NCBI GenBank assembly: GCA_963712435.1
Contig: CAVQIB010000013.1
Coordinates: 248,001-312,000, forward strand
Source: Rhodoplanes sp963712435
GTDB taxonomy: Bacteria > Pseudomonadota > Alphaproteobacteria > Rhizobiales > Xanthobacteraceae
Reading direction: 5' to 3'
Length of the DNA: 64,000 bases
Within the stretch, counting starts at the first letter, position 1. Every line of letters starts with the position of its first letter. Under the pieces are notes generated by a model, which was not told where the DNA came from, ran no database searches, and worked only from the letters and a program-made list of their open reading frames with translations. Positions 27,701 through 38,076 of this stretch are shown here, in pieces. A program made the position numbers and the translations under genes.

Positions 27701-30700
27701 GGTGCTGGGTCTGCCGCGGGTCGGCGTCGACGACAATTTCTTTGCGCTGGGCGGCGACAGCATCATGTCGATCCAGCTGGTGAGCCGGGCGCGGCGGGCC
27801 GGGCTGGTGCTGACGCCGCGCGCGGTGTTTGCGCATCAGAGCGTGGCGGCGCTGGCTTTGGTCGCCACGCCGCTCGCGGCGGCGGGTTCCGCCGCGCCGG
27901 ACATCGCCATCGGGGCGCTGCCGCCGACGCCGGTGATGCGCTGGCTGGCGGAGCTGGGCGGTCCGCTCGACCGCTTTCACCAGGCGATGGTGCTGCAGGT
28001 TCCGGCCGGGCTGCGGGAGGCGGATCTGGCGGGGGCGCTGCAGAGCCTGCTCGACCATCACGATGCGCTGCGGCTGCGGCTGACCACGGACGCAGGGGCG
28101 GGCGCGGCGTGGGGCCTCGAGGCGATGCCGCCGGGCGCGGTGGCGGCGGCGGATTGTCTGCGCCGGATCGACGTAGGCGATCTCGATGCGGCGGGTCTGC
28201 GCGGCTGCATCGCGCAAGCCGCGCGGTCGGCGGCGGGCCGGCTTGCGCCGTTTGCCGGGCGGATGCTCCAGGCGGTGTGGTTTGACTCAAGTCCCGCGCG
28301 GGCGGGGCGTCTCCTGCTCAGCATTCATCATCTGGCGGTGGACGGGGTGTCGTGGCGCATCCTGGTTCCCGACCTGGCGGCGGCGTGGGCGGCGATCGCG
28401 CGCGGGGAGCGGCCGGTCCTGCCGCCGCGCGGCGCGTCGTTTCGGAACTGGGCGGAGCGGCTTGCGCATCACGCGCAGGAGCCGCGGCGGGTGTCCGAGC
28501 TTGCCGTGTGGACGGGCATGCTGGGCCAGCCGTCGCCGTCGCTTGTCGCCGGGGCGCTCGATCCTGCGCGCGATCTTGCGGGAACCGCCGGGCAGGTCAC
28601 GCTGACGCTGCCTTCGGCGGTGACCGAGGCGCTGCTGACGCGGGTGGCGGCGGCGTTCCATTGCGGCGTCAACGACGTGCTGCTGACCGGGCTGGCGCTG
28701 GCCGTCGCCGAGTGGCGGCGGGCGGACGGCGGTTCGGCGGAGGCTGCGGCCGGTCCGCCGGACGTGGGCGGTGCGGTGCTGCTGGATGTGGAGGGGCACG
28801 GGCGCGAGGAGGTGTTCGCCGATGTCGATCTCTCGCGCACGGTGGGCTGGTTCACGAGCCTGTTCCCGGTGCGGCTCGATCCCGGGGTGGGCGATGTGGG
28901 AGCGGCGCTGGCGGGGGGGCCGGAGCTCGCGCGCGCGCTCAAGCGCGTCAAGGAGCAGCTGCGGGCGCTGCCCGACCGCGGGCTCGGCTATGGCCTGCTG
29001 CGCTATCTGAACCCGGCGACGGCCGGCCAGCTGTCCGGCTTTGCGCCCCCGCAGCTCGGCTTCAACTATCTGGGGCGGTTTGCGGCGGCGGAGGGGACGG
29101 ACTGGTCCGCGGCGGGGGAGACGGCGCTGCTCGGGGCGGGCCTGGACCCGGCGATGCCGCTTGCGCACGCGATCGAGGTCAATGCGGTGACGCTGGAGCG
29201 GGCGGGCGGGGCGGAGCTCGTGGCGCACTGGTCGTGGGCGCCGCGGCTGCTGACGGAGGATGCGGTGCGCGCGCTGGCGGGCGGCTGGTTCCGGGCGCTG
29301 GCGGCGCTCGCGGACTGCGCGGCGGCGGGGGCGGGCGGGCGCAGCCCGAGCGATTGTCCGCTGGCGGGGCTGTCGCAGGAGGAGATCGAGCGGCTGGAGC
29401 TGGAAGAGCCGGGGCTCGACGACATCCTGCCGTTGTCGCCGTTGCAGGAAGGGCTGCTGTTCCATGCGCTGTACGATGCGCAGGCGCCGGACGTGTACAC
29501 GGTGCAGCTGGAGCTGGAACTGACGGGGCCGCTCGAGCCGGGGCGGCTGGAGGCGGCGGTGCAGGCGCTGGCGGCGCGCCATGCGAGCCTGCGCGCCGGG
29601 TTCCGGCATGCCGGGCTGAGCCGGCCGGTGCAGGTCATTGCGCCGCCGCGGCCGGTTCCGGTTCGCCGCATCGACCTGTCCATGCTGGATGCGGCGGGGC
29701 GCGCGGCGCGGCTGGCCGGCCTCCTGGCGGAGGACCGGCGGGCGCGGTTTGATCTTGCCGCCGCGCCGCTGATGCGCTGGACGCTGGTGCGGCTGGCGCC
29801 CGCCGAGCACCGGCTCGTGCTGACCAATCATCATCTTCTGATGGACGGCTGGTCGACCCCCGTTCTGGTGCAGGAGCTGGTGCGGCTGTATGCGGCGGCG
29901 GGCGCCCCCGACGCGCTGCCGCGGGCGACGCCCTACCGCGACTATCTCGCCTTCATCGCCGCGCAGGACCGCCCCGCGGCGCTCGCCGCCTGGGGCGAGG
30001 CGCTGGCCGGGCTGGACGAGGGGACGCGGCTCGCGCCGCCTGCGCGCGCCCGCGCGCCGGTTGCGCCGGAGCAGGTCGGGCTGGCGCTGGCGGCGCCGCT
30101 GACGGCCTTGCTGAGCGGTCTGGCGCGGCGGCGGGGCCTGACGCTGAACACGCTGATCCAGGCGGCCTGGGCGATCCTGCTCGGCCGGCTGACCGGCCGC
30201 GCCGACGTGGTGTTCGGGGTGACGGTGGCGGGCCGGCCGCCGGAGATCGCCGGCGTCGAGGGCATGGTCGGGCTGTTCATCAACACGCTGCCGCTGCGGG
30301 TCCGGCTGGCGCCGGCGACGCCGCTTGCGGAGCTGCTGGAGGCGGTGCAGGCGGGGCAGTCGCGGCTGATGGCGCATCCCTATCTCGGGCTCGCCGAGAT
30401 CCAGCAGCTGGCCGGGGTGGGCGAGCTGTTCGACACGCTGACGGTGTTCGAGAACTATCCGGTGGACCCGGCCGGCCTGGCGGAGGCGGGCGGCGTGCGG
30501 TTCGCCCCGGTGGGCGGGCACGATGCGACGCATTATCCGCTGAGCCTTGCCGCCATGCCGGGGGAGCGGCTCGGGCTGCGGCTGTACTATCGGCCGGACC
30601 TGTTCGACCGGGCGACGGTGGAGGCGCTGGCGGGCCGGCTGGTGCGCCTGCTGGAGGCGGCCGTTGCGGACCCCGAGCGGCCGATCGGGGCGCTCGACAT

Positions 30701-33700
30701 TCTCGGCCCCGGCGAGCGCCGCACGCTTCTGCGCGAGTGGAACGACACCGCGCGCGCGGTCCCCGCGCTGAGCCTGCCGGAGCTGGTGGCGGCGCAGGCC
30801 GCACGCAGCCCGGACGCGATCGCGGTGGTGGGCGAGGACGAGACGCTCACCTATGGCGAGCTTGCGGCGCGCGCCAATCGGCTCGCGCATCATCTGCGAG
30901 GGCTCGGCGTCGGCCCGGAGACGGCGGTCGGCCTGTGCGTCGCCCGCTCGCCGGCGATGGTGGTGGGCCTGCTCGGCATTCTCCAGGCGGGCGGGGCCTA
31001 TCTGCCGCTCGACCCGTCCTACCCGCCCGCGCGGCTCGCCTTCATGCTCGCCGATGCGCGCGCGACCGTGCTCGTCACCGAGGAAGCGCTCGCCGACGTT
31101 CTGCCGCCCGACCACGCCGCCCGCGATCGTGCGGCTCGACGCCGACGCCGCCGCCATCGCCGCCTGCCCGGCGACCCCGCCGCCGCTCGCGCTCGACCCG
31201 CGCCACCCCGCCTACGTCATCTACACCTCCGGCTCCACCGGAACCCCCAAGGGCGTCGTCGTCACCCATGCGAGGATTTCAAGTCTCGTGGCGGCGCAGG
31301 TCGAGCGCTTCGAGCATCACGTCTGACGATCGCACGTCCTGCAGTTCGGCGTCGCTCGGCTTCGATGCGGCGGTGTCGGAGATCGTGACGGTTCTCGCGG
31401 CGGGGGCGACCCTCGTTCTCCGTCGGCGGAGCGCAGTCGATGACGCAGCTGGAACGGCTGATCCGCGCACGGGGCGTCACGTCCTGCGACCCTGCCGCCG
31501 GCGCTTGGCTGGCGGACGCGTCCTCGGCATAGCTGCCGCTTGCAACGCTTTTGGTCGCGGCGGCGAGGCCTGCTCCGGCGGATGCTGGCAGGGCGCTGGT
31601 CGCCGGCCGGCGGCCACTGATCAACGCCTATGGGCCGACCGAGACGACGGTCAGCGCGACGTGTGCGCAGGCGACTGGCGCGACGATGTTCACGGCGCCG
31701 TCCCGATCGGGCGGCCGATCGCGAACACGCGGGTTTATGTTCTGGACGGCGGGCTTGAGCCTGTGCCGGCGGGGGTGGTGGGGGAGCTGTACATCGCCGG
31801 GGCGGGGCTGGCGCGCGGCTATGTCGGGCGGGCGGACCTGACCGGGGAGCGGTTCGTGGCGGACCCGTTCGGGCCGGCGGGGAGCCGGATGTACCGGACC
31901 GGGGATCTGGCGCGCTGGCGCTCCGACGGGGTGCTGGAGTTTGCCGGGCGGGCGGATGCGCAGGTGAAGCTGCGCGGCTTCCGCATCGAGCCGGGCGAGA
32001 TCGAGGCGGCGCTGCTGGCGCAGCCCGGCGTGCTGCAGGCGGCGGTGATCGCGCGCGCGGAGGGATCGGGCCATCCGCGGCTGGTGGGCTATGTGGTTGC
32101 GGCGGCGGGGGCTGTGCTCGATGCCGGGGAGCTGCGGGCGCAGCTCGCGCGGCGGCTGCCGGACTACATGGTTCCGGCGGCCTTTGTGGTTCTGGAGCGG
32201 CTGCCGCTGACGGCGAACGGCAAGCTCGACCGGGCGGCGCTGCCGCTGCCCGAGCCGCTGGCGGGGCGGGGCTGGCGCGCGCCGCGCACGCCGGCGGAGG
32301 AGGTCCTGTGCGGCCTGTTCGCCGAGGTGCTGGGTCTGCCGCGGGTCGGCGTCGACGACAATTTCTTCGAACTGGGCGGTCATTCGCTGCTGGCGACCCG
32401 GCTGGTCAGCCGCGTCCGCGCGACGCTCGATGTCGAGCTTGCCATCCGCAGCCTGTTCGAGGCGCCGACGGTGGAGGCGCTCGCCCGCCGGCTGGGCGAG
32501 GCGGGGCGGGCGCGGCCGGCCTTGCGTCCGGCGGCCCGCCCGGCGGAGATTCCCCTGTCGTTTGCGCAGCGGCGGCTGTGGTTTCTCAACCGCCTGGAAG
32601 GCCCGAGCGCGACCTATACGATCCCGCTCGCGGTGCGCCTGACGGGGGAGCTCGACGCCGCCGCGCTGGAGGCGGCGCTGGGCGATCTCGCCGAGCGGCA
32701 CGAGAGCCTGCGCACGGTGTTTCCGGACACGCTCGGGGTTCCGCGGCAGCTGATCCTGGCGGGGCCTGCGGCGCGGCCGCGGCTGTTGCGCGCGGCGGTG
32801 AGCGAGGCGGAGCTTTCTGCGGCGCTGGCGGCGGCGGCGCGGCAGGGGTTCGATCTTGCCTGCGAGCCGCCGCTGCGCGCGCATCTGTTTGCGCTCGGCG
32901 CGGGCGAGCATGTGCTGCTGCTGCTGCTGCATCACATTGCCGGCGACGGCTGGTCGATGGCGCCCCTGGCGGGCGACCTGGCGCGCGCCTATGCGGCGCG
33001 GCGCGCCGGGTCTGCGCCGCGGTTTGCGCCGCTGCCGGTGCAATATGCCGACTACACGCTGTGGCAGCATGACGTTCTCGGCGCGGAGGGGGATGCGGAG
33101 AGCGCGATCGCCCGCCAGCTCGCGTTCTGGACGCGGACGCTGGCGGGGCTTCCCGGGCAGATCGAGCTGCCGCTTGACCGGCCGCGGCCGATGGTGTCGA
33201 GCCATCGCGGCGACAGCGTTCCGGTGCGTCTGTCGGCTGCGCTGCATGGCCGGCTGCTGGCGCTGTCGCGGGCGGGGCAGGCGAGCCTGTTCATGGCGCT
33301 GCAGGCGGGGCTTGCGGCGCTGCTGACGCGGCTGGGGGCGGGCGGCGACATTGCGATCGGCAGCCCGATCGCCGGGCCGCACCGACAGCGCGCTCGACGA
33401 CCTGGTCGGCTTCTTCGTCAACACGCTGGTGCTGCGCACCGACACGTCGGGCGATCCGAGCTTCCGGGCGCTGCTGGCGCGGGTGCGCGCGGCCGATCTG
33501 GCGGCCTATGCCCACCAGGACCTGCCGTTCGAGCGTCTGGTGGAGGCGCTCAACCCGCCGCGCTCGCTGGCGCGGCATCCCTTGTTCCAGGTGATGCTGG
33601 CGTTCCAGAACCTGGCGTTCTCGACCGACGCCGAGCCCGGGCTTGCGCTGCCCGGGCTGGCGGCGGCGGTCGAGCCGGTCGCGATCGCGAGCGCGAAGTT

Positions 33701-36507
33701 CGACCTGTCGGTGAGCCTGGGCGAGCGGCATGCGGCGGACGGCGCGCCGGCGGGGATCGAGGGGGCGATCGAATACGCGACCGACCTGTTCGACCGGGCG
33801 ACGGCGGAGGCGCTGGCGGACCGGCTGGTGCGCCTGCTGGAGGCGGCCGTTGCGGACCCCGAGCGGCCGATCGGGGCGCTCGACATTCTCGGCCCCGGCG
33901 AGCGCCGCACGCTTCTGCATGACGTGGAACGACACCGCGCGCGCGGTCCCCGCGCTGAGCCTGCCGGAGCTGGTGGCGGCGCAGGCCGCGCGCAGCCCGG
34001 ACGCGATCGCGGTGGTGGGCGAGGACGAGACGCTCACCTATGGCGAGCTCGCGGCGCGCGCCAATCGGCTCGCGCATCATCTGCGAGGGCTCGGCGTCGG
34101 CCCGGAGACGGTGGTCGGCCTGTGCGTCGCCCGCTCGCCGGCGATGGTGGTGGGCCTGCTCGGCATTCTCCAGGCGGGCGGGGCCTATCTGCCGCTCGAC
34201 CCGTCCTACCCGCCCGGGCGGCTCGCCTTCATGCTCGCCGATGCGCGCGCCGACCGTGCTCGTCACCGAGGAAGCGCTCCTCGGCGTCCTGCCGCCCGAC
34301 CACGCCGCCCGGATCGTGCGGCTCGACGCCGACGCCGCGGCCATCGCCGCCTGCCCGGCGACCCCGCCGCCGCTCGCGCTCGACCCGCACCACCCCGCCT
34401 ATGTCATCTACACCTCCGGCTCCACCGGAACCCCCAAGGGCGTCGTCGTCACGCATGCCAGCCTCGCCAACAAGATCCTGACCCTGGGCGAGGCGTTCGG
34501 CGCGGGGCCCGGCCTGCGCGTGGCGCTGCTGAGTTCGTCGGCGTTCGACCCGTCGATCGAGCAGGCGATGCTGCCGCTCGCGCATGGCGGGGCCATCGTC
34601 GTCATCGGCGATGCGGTCCGCGAAGCGCCGCGACGGTTCTGGGACGCGCTCGCGCGCGCGCGGGGTCAGTCTCCTGGACCTGCACCCCGTCGTTTCTGGC
34701 CGGCGTCATCGCCGACGCTCCCGGCCGGCCGAGGCTCGATCACTGGTGCTCGCCGGCGAGGCCTCACGACGGAGCTGCGGCAGGAGATTGCGCGTCGCCT
34801 CGAGATCGGCCGCCTCACCAATCTGTACGGTCCGACCGAGACGACGATCGATGCGGTCGCTGGTCCGTCGCCGGCGACGAAGCCGGCCCGGTCCTGCCGA
34901 TCGGCCGGCCGATGCCGAACTACCGGGTGTATGTGCTGGACGGCGGGCTTGAGCCTGTGCCGGCGGGGGTGGTGGGGGAGCTGTACATCGCGGGGGCGGG
35001 GCTGGCGCGCGGCTATGTCGGGCGGGCGGACCTGACCGGGGAGCGGTTCGTGGCGGACCCGTTCGGGCCGGCGGGGAGCCGGATGTACCGGACCGGGGAT
35101 CTGGCGCGCTGGCGCTCCGACGGGGTGCTGGAGTTTGCCGGGCGGGCGGACGCGCAGGTGAAGCTGCGCGGCTTCCGCATCGAGCCGGGGGAGATCGAGG
35201 CGGCGCTGCTGGCGCAGCCCGGCGTGCTGCAGGCGGCGGTGGTCGCGCGCGCGGAGGGATCGGGCCATCCGCGGCTGGTGGGCTATGTGGTTGCGGCGGC
35301 GGGGGCTGTGCTCGATGCCGGGGAGCTGCGGGCGCAGCTCGGGCTGCGGCTGCCGGACTACATGGTTCCGGCGGCCTTTGTGGTTCTGGAGCGGCTGCCG
35401 CTGACGGCGAACGGCAAGCTCGACCGGGCGGCGCTGCCTCTGCCCGAGCCGCTGGCGGGGCGGGGCTATCGCGCGCCGCGCACGCCGGCGGAAGAGGTCC
35501 TGTGCGGCCTGTTCGCCGAGGTGCTGGGTCTGCCGCGGGTCGGCGTCGACGACAATTTCTTCGAACTGGGCGGTCATTCGCTGCTGGCGACCCGGCTGGT
35601 CAGCCGCGTCCGCGCGACGCTCGATGTCGAGCTTGCCATCCGCAGCCTGTTCGAGGCCCCCACGGTGGAGGCGCTCGCCCGCCGGCTGGGCGACGGCGCT
35701 CCAACCCGGTCCGATTTTGACGTCTTGCTCCCGCTCAGATCGCGCGGATCGCGATCCGCTTTGTTCTGCATCCATCCGGCCGCGGGATTGAGCCTGCCTT
35801 ATTCGCGGCTCGTCAGCCACGTCCCGTCAGCCCATCCGATCTACGGACTCCAGTCGCACATCCTCGGTGACCAGGGCATGTATTTCGACACGATCGAAGA
35901 CATGGCCGCCGAATACCTGAGCATTATTCAGCGGGTCCAGCCGGCCGGGCCGTACAATCTGCTCGGCTGGTCCTTTGGCGGCTTGGTTGCTCACGCAATG
36001 GCCACGGAGCTGCAGTCGCGCGGCGAAGAGGTCGCTCTGCTCGCCCTCCTCGACAGCTACCCGGTCAACCGCGAGAACGCGGCGCGCGATCGCGGCGCTG
36101 CCGTCGAAAAAGAGGTCATCTTCGCCGGAGCGGTCGATAATCCATTGCGGGAAACATTGGAGACGCTGCGGCGCGACGGATTCCTAGGCGCCGCATTCGG
36201 AGAGCGCGAGCACGCGGCGATCATGCATGCCTTCCAGCATAATGCCGGCATCATGCGGGCCTTCGTGCCCCAGCGTTTTCATGGCGACGTGCTGCTTTTC
36301 GTCGCCGCGGCAGGAGACATCAAACCGCCGATCAATTCCTGGAAGCCCTATATCGACGGCCTGATCAGGGCCTGTCCGATCGACTGCACTCACGATCAGA
36401 TGATGGATCCGCTCCCTGCCGAGAAAATCGGCAGGGTGCTCGCGGCGGAACTCGGAAAACGCCTGAACCCGCCGGCACTCGACGTCGAGGAGAAGACACG
36501 TGGCTAA
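24774..36507 (+). CDS. trimodular non-ribosomal peptide synthetase C-A-T-E-C-A-T-C-A-T-TE (frames broken as given)
   Basis: One NRPS gene of about 3,900 codons. Domain order: C1, A1, T1, E, C2, A2, T2, C3, A3, T3, TE. It should build a tripeptide (or a C1-acylated tripeptide) with residue 1 epimerised to D, then release it by the C-terminal thioesterase. ATG 24774 starts MSAPENMFPLSSAQLGIWLA, an EntF-like C domain opening. As given the frame breaks at about 26182, 26523, 26726 and 26790, several times in 26800-27080, at 31124 and in 31320-31720, and at 33377, 33922, 34248 and within 34650-34900. The stretches 27108-31120 and 34920-36507 are uninterrupted. The summed length fits an intact enzyme. 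The stop overlaps the MbtH gene. Substrates of the A domains cannot be read because the specificity cores are frameshifted. Confidence 0.9.
26019..26643 (+). repeat. A-domain 5' flank block (copy 1 of 3)
   Basis: About 625 bp running from the C-A linker (CTGCTGGAGGCGGC) to just after the A3 motif (GTCGTCACCCATGC). Near-identical copies lie at 30648-31271 and 33834-34458. The copies differ mainly by single-base indels, each of which breaks the frame in only one copy. Confidence 0.85.
27104..27742 (+). repeat. A-domain 3' flank block (copy 1 of 3)
   Basis: Starts at CGGGTGTATG (RVYVLDGGLEPVP) and runs through A7-A10 into the carrier domain. Near-identical copies are 31730-32499 and 34924-35693; those two continue through the whole T domain, whereas copy 1 diverges at the LGGDS site. 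Each pair of 5' and 3' blocks encloses a ~460-bp variable core. Confidence 0.85.
27890..29340 (+). other. NRPS epimerization domain
   Basis: All E-domain motifs are present in one open frame: IHHLAVDGVSWRIL, DVEGHGRE, SRTVGWFTSLFPVRL, PDRGLGYGLLRYL and LGFNYLGRF. The domain should convert the first residue from L to D on T1. The following C2 then needs to be a D-accepting (DCL) condensation domain. Confidence 0.9.
29400..32510 (+). other. NRPS module 2: C2-A2-T2
   Basis: C2 opens ILPLSPLQEGLLFHALYD and has TNHHLLMDGWSTP and VGLFINTLPLRV, the pattern of DCL domains that follow an epimerase. A2 (about 30740-32250) has YTSGSTGTPKGVVVTHA and, in another frame, SLGFDAAVSEIVTVLAAGA (A4) and INAYGPTETTVSA (A5). 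Its core (31272-31729) differs from those of modules 1 and 3. T2 ends LGGHSLLATRL. Confidence 0.85.
32530..35700 (+). other. NRPS module 3: C3-A3-T3
   Basis: C3 opens IPLSFAQRRLWFLNRLEG and carries LHHIAGDGWSM, the pattern of LCL domains. A3 (about 33940-35450) has a core nearly identical to that of A1 (SSAFDPSIEQAMLPLAHGGA versus FDPAIEPAMLPLAHGG), so modules 1 and 3 probably load the same or a similar amino acid. T3 has LGGHSLLATRL and is near-identical to T2. Confidence 0.85.
35720..36507 (+). other. NRPS type I thioesterase domain
   Basis: An alpha/beta hydrolase release domain of about 260 aa: LFCIHPAAGLSLPYSRL (oxyanion region), GWSFGG nucleophile elbow (35965-35982), LLALLDSYP (catalytic Asp) and CTHDQMMDP (catalytic His). 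It resembles the EntF thioesterase. It may hydrolyse, cyclise or oligomerise the peptide; the sequence does not decide which. Confidence 0.85.
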
Positions 36508-36721
36508 TCCGTTCGAAGACGAAAACGGCGCCTATCACGTACTCGTCAATGATGAGGGACAGCACTCGCTTTGGCCGACCTTCATCAAGGTGCCGGACGG
36601 TTGGACGATCATCCACAATTCGGACAGCCGCGCCGCGTGTCTCGAGTTCATGAAAAAGAACTGGACCGACATGCGGCCAAAAAGCCTGATCGAACGGATG
36701 AAAAACTCCGGCCAAGGCTGA
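36500..36721 (+). CDS. MbtH-family protein
   Basis: A 73-aa MbtH-like protein, the small partner that binds NRPS A domains and supports their folding or activity. All hallmarks are present: NPFEDENGAYHVLVNDEGQH, SLWPTFIKVPDGW and WTDMRPKSL. The GTG start at 36500 overlaps the NRPS stop by 8 nt and has GAGGAGAAG upstream, so it is translationally coupled to the NRPS. Its intact state supports the view that the NRPS is functional. Confidence 0.95.
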   Translation: MANPFEDENGAYHVLVNDEGQHSLWPTFIKVPDGWTIIHNSDSRAACLEFMKKNWTDMRPKSLIERMKNSGQG

Positions 36722-36769
36722 CCGGAGCGAGGCTTGCCTGCCCGCCGTCGCGCGACGCTTCGGCGGGCT

Positions 36770-37423
36770 TCAGGGTGTCGGGCGGCGTGCGGAAGAAGCG
36801 GGGAAATCGATCCAGGTCGCTCCGCTCTCGAAGTGCTCGACGAAGATCCCACCGATCTTGCGGGTGCACGCGGACGCCGTGACCGAGGAGACGGCGAGTC
36901 CGACGAGATTGCTGCCCGGGACCAAGTAGAGCAGCGTCGACGCGGTCATCGTCGACGCAGCGGTGGGCGTGAGGCCGCCGATCAGTCCGAGCACGATGGC
37001 GCGGGCGCGATCGCGTTCGAACGGTACGCCGTACAGGCTGCTCAGCGCCTTCACCATTCGGAGGATGATCGCCAGCACGGCGGCGAAATTGACGAACGGC
37101 AGGGGGATCACCCCGCCCAAGGCCGAGTAGTTCGCATGCCGCTCGACGACGGCCTCGGCCAGCCGCCGGCGGCGGCGTGCGTCATCTGATCTAAGGCGTG
37201 TCAAAGCGCGGGCGGGGGAGGGCGCCGCCTCCAACCGCGGCGTAATCGTCATGGCGACTTTGGTGGCCGGGTCGGGGTCGGCGGCGATCGCCGGGCTTGC
37301 GCCCTGTGCATGGTCGGTGGCGGCGTCGGCCCGGATCGGCTCCAATGCCAGGGGTGTCGCATCGCTCTCGCGCAGGCCATCCGGCGGGCGCATGATCGCC
37401 TTGGGCAGCTTCTTCTTGTTCAT
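36770..37423 (-). CDS. DUF697-like protein, second copy
   Basis: A 217-aa paralogue of the protein at 21582-22163. The N-terminal about 80 aa are disordered and Pro/Ala-rich. The helical domain then reads VERHANYSALGGVIPLPFVN, MVKALSSLYGVPFERDRARA, IVLGLIGGLTPTAAS and FVEHFESGATWIDF. There is no P-loop, so it is not itself a GTPase. ATG 37423 overlaps the stop of the ParA-like gene by 4 nt (ATGA), which suggests that the ATPase and this protein act together, possibly at the membrane. Confidence 0.75.
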   Translation of the reverse strand: MNKKKLPKAIMRPPDGLRESDATPLALEPIRADAATDHAQGASPAIAADPDPATKVAMTITPRLEAAPSPARALTRLRSDDARRRRRLAEAVVERHANYSALGGVIPLPFVNFAAVLAIILRMVKALSSLYGVPFERDRARAIVLGLIGGLTPTAASTMTASTLLYLVPGSNLVGLAVSSVTASACTRKIGGIFVEHFESGATWIDFPASSARRPTP

Positions 37424-38076
37424 GCTACGGCGGCATGTCTGAACGCGAGAATTCCGTCGACCTCGCCGGCGATTGCCGCAATGTCCTGCGCGGCGGGTCC
37501 CAACGGCTCGATGAGGCTCGGGGTAGCGCCCCAAAGCGCCGCTTCCGCGTAGATGACGCGGTTGATCAACTCGCTCTTGAGGACCGGGAAGCCTGCCTCG
37601 ATGAGCTCGGATCGGATGTGCTTGGCGATCACCGAGTCCCGCGTCGTCTGGGTCAAGACGCAACGGAACGGGGGCCGTCGGCCGCTGACGCCATTGATGA
37701 GAATATTGAGCGTATCCAGCATGCGGTCGACGTCGAATGGCGACGGCTTGACCGGGACGAGCACGAAATCGGTGACGCCGATGCACGCCAATGTCGCCTG
37801 CGAGCGAAAGCCGGGCGTGTCGATGATGACGGGGCCGGCGCCGCGGGCAAGATATTGGGCGGTCTTCCCCACATCCTCGGACGCGTCCTCCACCACGGAC
37901 ACGCCGCCGAGGGCCTTCTCGCGGGCCGCCAGTCGCGCAATCGAGCGCTGCGGGTCGGCATCGATGATGACCGGGTTGCGGCCGTCGCGGCGCCAGTGGA
38001 CGGCAAGGCAGCTTGCCAGCGTGCTCTTGCCGCTGCCGCCCTTCATCGTCGCCACCGTGATGATCGAACTCGTCAT
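37420..38076 (-). CDS. ParA/MinD-family ATPase
   Basis: A 218-aa ATPase with a deviant Walker A (MKGGSGKSTLAS), a second motif VIIDADPQRSIARLA and Walker B-like VIIDTPGF. The fold is of the ParA type used in plasmid/chromosome segregation and in positioning of protein complexes. No ParB or centromere-like repeats are adjacent, so this is an orphan ParA, more likely a positioning or regulatory ATPase. GGAG lies about 10 nt before ATG 38076. Coupled to the DUF697-like gene downstream. Confidence 0.85.
   Translation of the reverse strand: MTSSIITVATMKGGSGKSTLASCLAVHWRRDGRNPVIIDADPQRSIARLAAREKALGGVSVVEDASEDVGKTAQYLARGAGPVIIDTPGFRSQATLACIGVTDFVLVPVKPSPFDVDRMLDTLNILINGVSGRRPPFRCVLTQTTRDSVIAKHIRSELIEAGFPVLKSELINRVIYAEAALWGATPSLIEPLGPAAQDIAAIAGEVDGILAFRHAAVA

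Larger units (their letters stand above)
24774..27880 (+). other. NRPS module 1: C1-A1-T1
   Basis: C1 (24774 to about 26020) has the active motif YHHVVMDGF (residues 137-145) and resembles the EntF C domain. A1 (about 26100-27600) keeps GDETLTY-like opening, YTSGSTGTPKGV (A3), YGPTETTIDAV (A5), YRTGDLARW (A7) and NGKLDRAALP (A10). T1 has LGGDSIMS (27750-27780), where Asp before the Ser is typical of carriers that precede an epimerase. No loading module precedes C1, so it may accept an acyl group or a residue from another protein. Confidence 0.85.

Noticed and set aside
28287..31157. A 956-residue minus-strand open frame across the NRPS
   Set aside because: Antisense of E and C2 domains; Arg/Gln/Pro-rich low-complexity sequence.
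36770..37423. Calling the DUF697-like protein a GTPase
   Set aside because: No P-loop or NKxD motif is present; only the helical DUF697-like part is seen.
37420..38076. ParA-like gene as a plasmid or chromosome partition locus
   Set aside because: No ParB gene, parS-like repeats or replication genes nearby.
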